From Pontederia crassipes (taxonomy: Eukaryota; Streptophyta; Magnoliopsida; Commelinales; Pontederiaceae): a stretch of 64,000 bases of DNA. Each line of letters starts with the position of its first letter. The first letter of the stretch is position 1. Under the pieces are notes generated by a model. It did not search any database. It worked only from the letters and a program-made list of their open reading frames with translations, and was not told the origin of the DNA. Location: positions 4,526,001 to 4,590,000 of the forward strand of contig JAUKPH010000018.1 in the NCBI GenBank assembly GCA_030549335.1, given 5' to 3'. Positions 45,794 to 55,289 of this stretch are shown here, one piece after another. The position numbers were made by a program, and so were the translations under genes.

Positions 45794-47091
45794 CACTATA
45801 AATGTTATATTATAAATGAAGGACTAAATTTCACTCATGGCGAATGGCAAGGACTAAATGTTACTCATGTTTATATACAAAAGGCACACAAGAACTCAAC
45901 GACGAGAGGGAGAACTGACGGTTGAACGAAATTTGTTCCCAACCTTGCTTCGCGAGATGGATTCGTGCACGGATGAATGAAATATGCTCTCAACCTAGCT
46001 TTGGGTTTAGAAAAGAGAAGATTTATGCAGACTCATCTTCAGTGACTCGTCTTCAGTTTTCATGGAGAAGCAGAAGAACTTTCGGATGGAGAAACAAAAG
46101 AGTTTTAGGTTGCGAGAGAGACAACAAATCTTCAAAGAGAGGAGGATATCGATTGCGCGGCGAGAGGGGGCTATCGATCTCACGGCGAGAGGGGGATCTA
46201 CTCTCTGACCTAGCTTTGCGAGAGAGATTCATGCACAGCTATCATCTCAAGAACGAATACATACCCGGTCTCTCGCGTAATATCAATGATGCCGTCGGCT
46301 GAGGACGAGGGAGTTTGATCGTGAACATCGTGCCACCGACTGAGGACGATGGGGGACTATGACACACGATCGCTTGCTGACCTAGAGAAATTGTGAGACC
46401 CTTGATTCAACCCAGTTGTGCTTCATCAAACGGAACCGCCCATTCTTCATATTTGGACTGGTGATCGCAACCATTTATGTGCGCAGATGCTGATTGGACA
46501 ACTGATAACCCCTTGGTCGCACCCTGCACCCAAGAGATATGGTAGCACCCTATTTTCCTCCAAAAGAATGCACTCGTTGTAGTGATGTACAGTCACCGAC
46601 CAACATGAGAGTACATGGCACTTTAGCAAAAATGTTAATCACAATCATCTTACAAAATTTCCAATGGTTATGAAGTTGAAAGGGCAATTCTTTCTCTCTC
46701 TAGGTGAATTTCACGCATTGTCTTCCAATTTTATGGAGATACTTATACAATTTCCAAACTTCATCTGGTCAAGAACTATCTTTGAAGTTTATATTTTTTT
46801 GCACGCCTTATCCTCATGACCGTCGATAGTTAAGTTTTTGGTTTCTCTTTCCTCGACATCATCTAATTATCTAGCAAAATTATTTGTGCCACCACCAATT
46901 GTCGAACCCTACTCAAATCCCATCGCGATCGAGGACGAGTAGCTCGTCGATGAAGAAATCATTGAAGCCTTGGGTGTGATCAACATTTGCCTATTGAGGT
47001 TGTAGATGCTTCCTCTAGGAGGACATTCGTGTTACAAAGTGAAGTTGGAGGGTATCATTGAGTAAACGTCAAAGTTGGAGGACATTTAGTG
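45794..47091 (+). mobile_element. 1.3-kb CACTA...TAGTG element, copy 1
   Basis: Starts CACTATAAATGT and ends ACATTTAGTG, so the ends are inverted repeats of about 10 bases. It is matched along its whole length by 52,019-53,316 in the same direction. It contains a 126-codon frame (45,922-46,302) rich in Arg/Ser with an internal repeat (MNEICSQP twice) that is not convincing as a gene. The right end abuts gypsy integrase sequence. Matching 3-bp target duplications were not found. Confidence 0.55.
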
Positions 47092-47099
47092 TATTTTTC

Positions 47100-47365
47100 C
47101 CCAAAAGTAATTCTTTCCCCAAAAGAAATTTTGGAGCGTATTGGACTAGTTGCATAAAGGTTAGCTCTACCACCAGAGTTAAACGTATTCACGATGTCTT
47201 TCATGTCTCTATGCTTCGACGATATCGATCAAATTCTTCTCATGTGTTGGAGCCACAATCTATTCAAGTACGAGAGGATTTATCATATGAAGAGAATCCA
47301 GTGCAAATTATTGGAAGAAAAGAAAAATAACTACGGAATCGAAAGATTCCATTAGTTTTGGTGCG
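47100..47365 (+). pseudogene. gypsy integrase C-terminus (chromovirus type)
   Basis: Plus-strand frames read KEILERIGLVA, RLALPPELN and, after a shift, IHDVFHVSMLRRY, then EDLSYEENPVQI and LRNRKIPLVLVRG. These are the usual last block of integrase before the chromodomain in Tekay-like elements. The frame ends where an 88-bp repeat begins, at the position of the chromodomain. The rest of pol is absent on the left, where the CACTA-like element starts. Confidence 0.85.
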
Positions 47366-47366
47366 T

Positions 47367-47570
47367 GGGATACGTATTGACCCATGATTTGCTTTGCGTA
47401 TCTGAGACTCTTGATTGTGAAGCTCTGCTTAACTGTATGACACACAATCATAGAGGGATACGTATTGATCCATGATTTGCTCTGCGTATCCGTGACTCTT
47501 AATTATGAAGCTCTGCTTAACTTTATGACACATTATCATAGAGGGATACGTATTGACCCATGATGAATAT
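47367..47570 (+). repeat. 88-bp tandem repeat, 2.3 copies
   Basis: GGGATACGTATTGAYCCATG starts at 47,367, 47,455 and 47,543. The two full units differ at few positions. It lies directly after the integrase remnant. Confidence 0.9.
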
Positions 47571-48211
47571 GTGCAATGACACGTGTGTGGAGTTTAATTA
47601 TGAAAATGATGATATTTTGACTTACTTTTACTTATATGAAATTTCATATCATTTGACAAGTTATATTATATGTGCTATGCTTTAAATGTTTTATCATATG
47701 GAGAATGTGGTTATTTAATGTTATATGCACTCGTATTGTTCCCCTATATTGTACTTTTATTTCACTCACTGAGCAAATGATTGTTGTTCATAATACTCAT
47801 TTTAAATTTTTCAGATACTCGTAAAGAGTCGACTCGAAGCTTGTTTTGCTGCACATAAAAGAGGTCGAGCCGCTGGAGCACTTTAATCCCCCTTCACTTT
47901 TGTTTTTTTTTTTTGAAGCATGCATATGTAATAGATAGTCTCAGATGTTGTAATTAAGTTTGTGAGAAACTTTTTGTAATGTTGTATAAGACTTGATCCT
48001 GTGGGGTTATATGTGAGATGATTTGTGAAAAAAAATATAATGACAATATGCGAATGTCCTATCTTATGATTATTTGTGTCTTTTGTATGTATTGACAAAT
48101 AACATAAGATAAGTAAGGGAGGAGGTTTTGCCGATTTTATTTTTGGAATTGCTAAATATAGCTGTGTATGATAATTAGGATTAGAACTTAGTCACGGAGT
48201 TGGGTGTGACA
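47571..48211 (+). mobile_element. 3' part of a Tekay-like LTR
   Basis: It contains CACTCACTGAGCAAATG and TTTCAGATACTCGTAAAGAG (47,763-47,833) and ends GAGTTGGGTGTGACA at 48,211, all usual for the distal part of Tekay LTRs. The LTR start is not identifiable. Confidence 0.65.
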
Positions 48212-48226
48212 TTTGGGATAAGAGGT
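48212..48226 (+). other. Degenerate primer binding site
   Basis: TTTGGGATAAGAGGTGAGC directly after the LTR end corresponds to TTTGGTATCAGAGCCGAGC with several changes. Confidence 0.5.
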
Positions 48227-48934
48227 GAGCATGAAAATTGTAAATAAAAATGTTAGCTTTTCATAGAATCAAATATCATCTCATTTGGATACTGGTATGA
48301 AAAGTTATGTATAAAAGAGTAAATATTTAAAATGTTTCATTTAAAATGGACAATCTTGTGTACTAAACTTTGAATTAATACTATGATCTCATTAGATTTT
48401 GGATGTGATGAATATAAAATTATAAAGAATTCTGTTATATTTTCATAAAATAAAAAATGAACTCATTTGAATACTTGTATGAAATGTTATGTATAAATGA
48501 GTAAGGTCTATAAAGTTTAATTTGAAATTGATAACTTTATACACTGAACTTTGATTCAATATTTGACTATAATCTCATTGGATTTTGGATGGACGATGAA
48601 TATAAATTTGTAGAGCATTTTGTTATCTTTCCATATAATTAAATATCATCTCATTTGGATAACTATGCAAAAAGTTATGTATAAAAGAGTGCATGTCTAT
48701 GAGGTTGTCAATGATAAAACGGTCGACCGAAACATTAATGGTCGACCGTTATGGGTAAAAACGGATGAAAGGTTTAAAATGGATGACCGAAGTTGCTGTC
48801 GGAATAACTGCTAATTACAGAGAACAAAGACATTTCTAAACCGAACGATCGAAATATTAACGGTCGATCATTATGGGAGAAAAGGCAACAATTCAAAATG
48901 GTCGACTGTTATCTAAAATGGTCGACCGTTATAG

Positions 48935-50157
48935 TGTAGGATCCCAAAGGGCACCAAGAGGGGGGTGAATTGGTGTTCTATTAAAAATGTCAATTTCACA
49001 AAAATCGTCGCAGAAGCACAAAATTGATTCTTAAATCCTTTATAATTCAGATCATAAATTCAATATGAATGGGGAGAGAGAGAGAGAGAAAATCAAACTC
49101 AAATGGACATGGTGGTTTGTTGACGAGGTTCGGTCACACCTTGACCTACGTCCCCGCTCTGACTTCTCGACCTCGAGACTGTCGAAGATTACACTGGCAC
49201 TTTCTTTGTTCCAAATGGGGCAAGGAAGAAAGCCCTTTACACCACCGCATCTTTCTCTGCTTCGAGAGGCAAGGCAACCTCTCCTCCTAGGAAGCTAATC
49301 TATTTCTCTCGCTCAAGAGGTAAGATTTTGAACCTCTTTTACACAAGAGCTCTCTCTAATTTTTTTGAACAAAAGTGTTTCTCTCTTTTACAAAGCTAAG
49401 CTCACAAGAGAAGAAGAGAGAAAGAATGAGAAAGCTATAAAATGAAACTTCAAGAAATGGTCTCTCTTTGAAAACTTGAAGCTTTTCTTCAATGAGTGAA
49501 TGGGTGTCTTTGCCTCTGGCTTTGGCACTCCTTTTATAGCCTTCAATGTGTGAAGAATTCGTCCAGAAATCATTCAATACCTCCTTCAAATTTGACCATT
49601 ACTATTCATTTGACTCGGAGGCCGGTCGATCGAAATTCTAGACCGTTGACCGGTCTATGTGACCGTTGTGCCATTTTTCCAGTTACCGCAGCTGGTCAGT
49701 CGATCGGACTATCGACCGGTGTCTCGACCGGTACAGTCTCGCAGTTTTGATTTATAGCCATTGAGTTGATCGATCGACCGGTGCTTCGATCGGACTGTCG
49801 ACTGATATAGTGTTGACGTCAACCGGTTCTGGATCGGTCGACCGGCATCTTCATTTGATCGACCGGACTGTCGATCGGTCTTCTTTGCGTCGACCGGCAG
49901 GTTGACCGACCTGCACTCTTTTGATCATAACTTTCTGCACAGTTATCCAAATTAGATGATCTTGGAGTCCATGGAAAGGTAACAGAATTCTCTACAAATT
50001 CACTTGTGAATATTCAATAATCATTCCATAGTCAATTATGTAATCAAAGTTTGTGCATAAAGTTATCTCTTTTTCTTGGACTTTTTCAGCATTTTAATCT
50101 TTTGAGGTTTGTTTCATCAAAATATAATTTCATGTCATTGAAACTTTGACCCAACAT
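48935..50157 (-). mobile_element. Solo LTR, copia-like (TGTTGG family), 1,223 bp
   Basis: It has plus-strand ends TGTAGGATCC and GACCCAACA with perfect TATAG target duplications (48,930-48,934 and 50,158-50,162). The minus-strand TATA box (GGCTATAAAAGGAG) at about 49,531-49,538 shows that U3 is on the right; there GGTCGACC motifs cluster at 49,620-49,910. There is no internal region. The LTR start TGTTGGGTCAAAG and end GGATCCTACA suggest copia; this is not proven because no coding part is attached. Confidence 0.92.
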
Positions 50158-50220
50158 ATAGAGGTGATAACACAACACTTTTCAAATTGATTTACAACGG
50201 TCATATATTCAAGAGAAGCC

Positions 50221-50228
50221 TATAAAAG
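50221..50228 (+). promoter_or_regulatory. TATA box of the plus-strand LTR
   Basis: CCTATAAAAGGG lies about 60 bases beyond the GGTCGACC motif block once the nested solo LTR is disregarded. The nested LTR has the same layout on the other strand. Confidence 0.65.
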
Positions 50229-50632
50229 GGATTCGAAAGACTGAAGGAAGAAAAACAAAGCAAGGCAAATCATTCTAAAAGCTTCCTTCAAATCCAAAGT
50301 ATTTCTTTGATCCTAATCTTGCAAATCATCCCTTCCATCTTCTAGTTTTAAACATTCTTTGTAAGAAGAGAGAATTTGAGAGAGTTCTTTTATTTTTGTT
50401 TAAAGAGTTTGAGAGCTCCTGTAAGAAGATGTGTGCCTTATCTCTTGAGCAAAGAAGAAGGCATTGTGGTGTAAAAATGATTATTCTCTCCCTATAAAAA
50501 AAGAGAAAGCTAGTGAATCTTCGACGGTCTCGAGGTCGGGAAGTTGAAATGGGGACGTAGGCCAAGGTGTGGCCGAACCTCGTCAACAAACCACTGTGCA
50601 TCTCGAGTTTATCTTTCTCTCTCTCCTTCCCA

Positions 50633-51199
50633 TAGTTGTCAAGATCGCGATCTTGATCGTAAGACATGATCTCGATCTCATGTTTAAGATCATTTTTGTA
50701 GTATCGGTAGGATCATAAGATCCTATCGATCCTACTAATATTGTTCCATTTTTTTGCAATTTTTTTTAAAAAAATTTGACTAAGTGCAACATGATTTTTG
50801 GAGAAATAAAATTAAGAATAAGTTGATGATTGGTTATAACTAAAATTTTTAACTTAGTTTTAACAAAGTAAATGTAATATCAATATATATTAAAATATAT
50901 TTTATATAATTTTACTTCATATTAATCATATTGTTATCATTTTTTTGTCAATTCATATTAAATTATTATTACATAAGTAATATATGTATACATGTGTAGG
51001 GAAATCTTAATGGGATAATAGTTAATTTAATATTATCTATAATCTAAATAATTATAGATCTATTAAAAACTATTTTTAAAATAACTTTATATATTAAATT
51101 AATATTTTAATAAATAGGTAAGATCTTACGATCCTCGATCCGATCTCACGATCTTATGGACCCCTTTCGATCTTATGTAAGATCCCGATCTTGACTACC
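50633..51199. mobile_element. Inverted-repeat (MITE-like) element rich in GATCTTACGATC
   Basis: The left end TAGTTGTCAAGATCGCGATC and the right end, inverted TAGTCAAGATCGGGATC, pair over about 20 bases. Inside both ends lie many AAGATC/GATCTTA/GATCCTATCGATCC motifs, and the centre is AT-rich. There is no coding sequence. The target duplication is unclear. Confidence 0.7.
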
Positions 51200-51460
51200 T
51201 TGCTTCTTCCTACTATATTATGTATATGATTTGATTGCTATTGTGTTGGTTTAAATATTAATGAATCGATTTTAAGCTTTCGGGATGATTTTCGTAAAAT
51301 TAATATTTTCGATTTAAACACTAATTCACCCCCCCCCCCTTCTTGGTGTTTTGTGATCCTACAGTTCTCTCCTTTGTTTCACATCATGTTCATCATTTCC
51401 TTTTGAGGTCTTTATGATCTTCTTTCTAATATGCAAAAATCATGCTCCCATATTTTCTTT

Positions 51461-51646
51461 TTAGATCATCTGGCTTATGTAAGCAAATTTTTGTATAGAA
51501 AAACTCGTTGTTCTAGCATATAAGTTGTAATAGAGATATGCTTGGTCATCTGAATAAAAAATCATTCCAACAAAAGACTTGCCATCAGCAACATGAGATT
51601 GCTCATGATTCTCATCAATGTTTTCAGTATCATGATCACTGTACAA
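51461..51646 (-). pseudogene. FAR1-like N-terminal DNA-binding domain fragment
   Basis: Minus-strand frame: after an acidic lead (DHDTENIDENHEQ) comes FVGMIFYSDDQAYLYYNLYA and RTTSFSIQK. This is the start of the FAR1 DNA-binding domain (PF03101 type: GMxFxSxxxAYxFYxxYAxxxGFSxR). The frame ends before the zinc-binding cysteines. It is probably the 5' part of the same gene whose MULE domain lies at 45,580-44,000, now 6 kb away. Confidence 0.7.
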
Positions 51647-51654
51647 AAAATAAA

Positions 51655-51656
<2 letters not shown>

Positions 51657-51686
<30 letters not shown>

Positions 51687-51687
51687 C
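51657..51687. repeat. (AT)n microsatellite
   Basis: An uninterrupted TA run of about 15 units lies directly upstream of the FAR1-like fragment. Confidence 0.95.
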
Positions 51688-51689
51688 AA

Positions 51690-52018
51690 GTATTGTGCAC
51701 ATTGTACAAACTAATATTGAATAGAACACTTCAATTTGCAGTTGAACAAATATAAAAACAAATAGCTTGTGGCATCATTTCACCTTATTAGCCAAGGACT
51801 GCTATTGAATCCCTAACTCTCAACGAAATTCTTGCATGACAATGAAGAAGCTACCATCAAGGTGAATAATTCATCATGATTCTCAACAAGAAGCAATTCA
51901 TCCGATCTCATCATAGTTCTCGACAACTTACATGAAAAACAAGGACATATAAGAAAATCATGAAGAGCATATGTTGAACATACAATTGTCTAATGCAAAT
52001 GACAAATGCACTATAAAT
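51690..52018. other. Unassigned sequence
   Basis: AT-rich with repeated TCATGATTCTC and TCTCAACAA words (51,870-51,930). No gene is recognised. It may be the upstream flank of the FAR1-like gene. Confidence 0.3.
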
Positions 52019-53316
52019 GTCATATTATACATCAAGGACTAAATTTCACTCATGGCGAATGGCAAGGACTAAAATTTACTCATGTTTATATACAAAAGGC
52101 ACACAAGAACTCAACGATGAGAGGAAGAACTGACGATTGAACAAAATTTGTTCCCAACCTAGCTTCGCGAGGGGGATTCGTGCACGGCTGTAGCCCATCT
52201 TTGGGTTTAGAGAAGAGAAGATTTATGCGGACTCGTCTTCAATTTTCTTAGAGCATTAGAGAAATTGTAGAGATTCCGTCTGGTGGCTATGGAGAAGCAA
52301 AAGAGATTTCGGATGGAGAGACAAAAGAGTTTTAGGTTGGGAGAGAGACAACAAAGCTTCAAAGAGAGGAGGATGTCGATTGCACAGTGAGAGGGGGCTA
52401 TCGATAGCACGGCAAGAGGGGGATCTAGTCTCTGACCTAGCTTCGCGAAAGAGATTCGTGCACAGCTATCGTCTCACGATCGAATATATACTCGGTCTCT
52501 CGCGTAATATGAGCAATGTCACCGGCTGAGGACGAGGGAGTTTGATGGTGAACATCGCGCCGCCGACTAAGGATGATGGGGGTCTACGACACACAATCTC
52601 CTTTCGACCTAGAGAAATTGTGAGACCCTTGATGCAACCCAATTGTGCTTCATTGAACGGAACCGCCCATTCTTCATATTTGGATTGACGATCGCAATCG
52701 TTTGTGTGCGCAGATGCTTATTGGACAGTTGATAACCCCTTGGTCGCACCCTGCACCCAAGAGATGTGGTAGCACCCTATTTTTCCTCCAAAAGAATGCA
52801 CTCGTTGTAGTGATGTATAGTCACTGACCAACATGAGAGTACATGGCACTTACTCTAGCGAAAATGTTAATCAAAGTCATCTTATAAAATTTCCAATGGT
52901 TATAAAGTTGAAAGGGCAATCTTTCTCTCTCTAGGTGAATTTCACACATTGTCTTCCAATTTTATGGAGATACTTATACAATTTCTGAACTTCGTTTTGT
53001 CAAGATCTTTGAAGTTTATATTTTTTTGCACGCCTTATCCTCATGACCGTCGATAGTTAAGTTTTTGGTTTCTCTTTCCTCAACATCATCTAATTATCTA
53101 GCAAAATTATTTGTGCCACCACCAATTGTCGAACCCTACTCAAATCCCATCGCGGCCGAGGACGAGTTCCTCGTCGATCAAGAAGTCATTCTTCCCTTGG
53201 GTGTGATCAACATTGCCTATTGAGGTCATAGATGCTTCCTCTAGGAGGACATTCGTATTACAAAGTGAAGTTGGAGGGTATCGCTGAGCAAACGTCAAAG
53301 TTGGAGGGCATTTAGT
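52019..53316 (+). mobile_element. 1.3-kb CACTA...TAGTG element, copy 2
   Basis: Starts CACTATAAATGTCATATT and ends GGCATTTAGTT, with the last G of TAGTG changed. It is collinear with copy 1 at 45,794, with many substitutions and small indels (for example a deletion of one of the MNEICSQP-coding repeats). No conserved open frame is shared by both copies, so it is best viewed as a non-autonomous element. Confidence 0.55.
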
Positions 53317-53893
53317 TTAATGTTTACCCAAAACATATTATTTTCACTCCATTTGAGTGTTAAAAGTGCTGGACACTTTTATCCTTGTGAAATAAAAATG
53401 AAGTGACAATAGTATATTTTGAAATGACAATAGTCCCATAATTTATTCTTCTTTTTAGTTTGTTTTTTTTTTCCTTCTTTAATTTTTTGCAAGTATGGGG
53501 AAGGATTCATTTTTCCTTCATTGGTCTTTGTCCTTTCGATTTTTTTTTTCCTTCTTATTTTTTTCCTCCAACCACTGGAAAAAGAAATAGAATTAACAAT
53601 TATACATAACCATATGCACCAAATTTGTATGCACACACACTAATATATACACTATATAAAATGTGAGCCAAACAAATGAACAATAACATTAATTGATTAT
53701 GAAAGTACACCCACAGACCGAGAAAGTAGGATTTAGTATTTGTGGTAACTAAGAGACAATGATTCCACTGCTCTCGTAATGAGAAATATTATTTTTGTCA
53801 CATAATGATAAAAAAACTAATTATTTGTGTGTCCTAATTAAAGACTCAAATCTAGTAGAAACTATTTTAGGCTTTGTTGGAACTATTCTTATT
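53317..53893. other. Intergenic sequence downstream of the small secreted gene
   Basis: A T/C-rich stretch with TTTTTTTTTCC runs (53,455-53,570) and AT-rich sequence. Likely the 3' flank of the gene at 53,894-54,746. No other gene is seen. Confidence 0.4.
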
Positions 53894-54746
53894 TTAATTT
53901 GTCCCCGCGCCACTTGGCTTGGTTGGGTTGGATGAGCCTCCTGGCTGATTAGGTTTAGGTGCACCTTTGTCTTGGTCTTGTGCTCCCTTTGTACCTGCAT
54001 TTAATGTTAGACTGACTTATACAAACAAATTTTTTTCCTTAAAAAAGGGCTGGTGAAAATTAATTTTTTATTGAATATAATAAAATTAATAACGAGAAAA
54101 GGAAATATGAATGAGAAACAAACAAAAAAAATGCTCTCCTACCATTTTCTATTGGGTAGGAGACTTTTGGTTTCCGTTGGCCAGCTTGAATGAGATGTTC
54201 TACAGTCACACACACAAAAATAAATAAGTAACAATAAAATAAAATGATAAGAAAACTCCAACCAGAAATTAACCCATTCAATTTTAAAATAAATAAATAA
54301 ATCTGAAAAAATTTAATAATTTGATTAGATTTTAGCATAATTTTCAATAAATTAAAATTGACCGTCCAAGTTTGTTCACACATGAAAAAAAAAATTATAC
54401 CAGAAGCATTCAGCGGCTGATAAGCTCCCCAATTGCTCTGCTTCTTTTGCTTTTTCAGTTCTGAAGGAGGAGATCAAAATTTTGATTAAGAAAATCAGCC
54501 AGAAATGTACGAAGCTATATATGTCAATTTTTTTTTCTTTTTGTAACCATTAGATTACCAATAAGTGAGGACACAAGATGTTGCAAATTATCCAAAATGA
54601 TTAAATATATTATATATATTTATGGCATTTATAAATTTTAAAAACATAAATATATAATTATTATCAATATTTTTTTTACCTGCATTGAGGGTTGAAACAA
54701 TAAATGGCAGAAAAATAAAGAAAATGATAGGTAAATAAATGCCCAT
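53894..54746 (-). CDS. Four-exon gene for a 94-residue secreted protein
   Basis: Predicted exons, minus strand: 54,746-54,680, 54,460-54,401, 54,199-54,143 and 53,994-53,894. All three introns (219, 201 and 148 bases) have GT and AG ends and are phase 1, so every exon joins in frame. The total is 285 bases ending in TAA. Exon 1 encodes a signal peptide (MGIYLPIIFFIFLPFIVST, cleavage likely after LNA), with an in-frame TAA four codons upstream fixing the start. Exon 2 is basic (ELKKQKKQSNWGAY). Exon 3 reads EHLIQAGQRKPKVSYPIEN. Exon 4 is Gly/Pro/Ser-rich (KPNQPGGSSNPTKPSGAGTN). There are no cysteines after the signal, so it is not a defensin-type peptide. I recognise no family; a processed signalling-peptide precursor is possible. 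Confidence 0.72.
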
Positions 54747-54832
54747 CGTGTCAAATTAGCAATTTGAACCAATCAAAATCCCGTGAGGAACTGAGTTGGA
54801 TCGGCCAACTTGGATTTATCTCTTCAAGATAT

Positions 54833-54958
54833 TTTTGGGCAGTGTTGTCTTCAACAGAAAAAAAAAACTTATGACACTAAAAAGGTCTAGATCTCTCAAA
54901 ACTAAGTTTGTGGAAAATCCATCAAGCTACACAACTAACTAAATATGTGATATTGTAG
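54833..54958. repeat. Dispersed 125-bp repeat, copy 2
   Basis: Matches 15,652-15,775 from TTTTTGGGCAGTGTTGTC onward with a few changes. Here it lies between the two small minus-strand coding exons, so it would fall in an intron if they belong to one transcription unit. It is followed by a (GA)n run. Confidence 0.7.
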
Positions 54959-54981
54959 AGAGAGAGAGAGAGAGAGAGAGA
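54956..54981. repeat. (GA)n microsatellite
   Basis: About 13 GA units lie just after the stop of the small membrane-protein frame (minus strand). Confidence 0.95.
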
Positions 54982-54983
54982 TT

Positions 54984-55166
54984 TTATTTGTTACCCAAAA
55001 GCTGAGTTGCAAGCTGTGCATGGTGACGGGTGGTGAAAGCCAAGAAGCCGAGCTCTAAAACCAACACGAGGAAGAGGAAGACGAGCAGAGCCAGCAGCTC
55101 ATCGACTCGCTCCAGGTGAGTGCACACGTAGTTGTAGTAGTAGTAGTTGAACCCCTCCATCTCCAA
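54984..55166 (-). CDS. Small membrane protein or alternative first exon
   Basis: A 60-codon frame starts at 55,166 (MEMEGFNYYYYNYVCTHLER). It has one hydrophobic segment at about residues 24-42 (LLALLVFLFLVLVLELGFLA), then TTRHHAQLATQLLGNK and TAA. The TATA box 110 bases upstream supports real transcription. A donor-like TTGG/GTAACA lies three codons before the stop and is phase 1, the same phase as the introns of the downstream four-exon gene. The frame could therefore also be an alternative first exon splicing to 54,460. The family is not recognised. Confidence 0.55.
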   Translation of the reverse strand: MEMEGFNYYYYNYVCTHLERVDELLALLVFLFLVLVLELGFLAFTTRHHAQLATQLLGNK

Positions 55167-55275
55167 ATCAAAAACTAACTAAAGAAAGACTTGAGAAAAT
55201 TATTTTGAGGCAAGGAACAAGAAATAAAGGTGGTGGTGGAGTTCATGCATGATCAGTAGCGTTGCTCGGCTTCCA

Positions 55276-55284
55276 ATTTATAGC
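55276..55284 (-). promoter_or_regulatory. TATA box of the small membrane-protein gene
   Basis: On the minus strand GGGGGCTATAAATTGG lies about 110 bases upstream of the ATG at 55,166. The intervening CT-rich leader (CTCCACCACCACC, TTTCTCAAGTCTTTC) looks like a plant 5' UTR. Confidence 0.65.
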
Positions 55285-55289
55285 CCCCA

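Larger units (their letters stand above)
48227..51363 (+). mobile_element. Copia-like LTR (TGTTGG family), host of two insertions
   Basis: A plus-strand LTR whose start is missing; it ends GTGATCCTACA at 51,363. It carries three tandem units of about 180 bp (48,236-48,712, each ending AGTTATGTATAAAWGAGT), GGTCGACC motifs (48,715-48,930) and a TATA box at 50,221-50,228. It is split by a solo LTR of the same family in opposite orientation (48,935-50,157) and by a foldback element (50,633-51,199). The opposite orientations create inverted repeats (49,060-49,430 against 50,290-50,630). Confidence 0.75.

Noticed and set aside
45922..46302. 126-codon frame in the 1.3-kb repeat
   Set aside because: Not conserved in the second copy (52,019-53,316), and rich in Arg/Ser from repeated GAGAGGGGGAT words.
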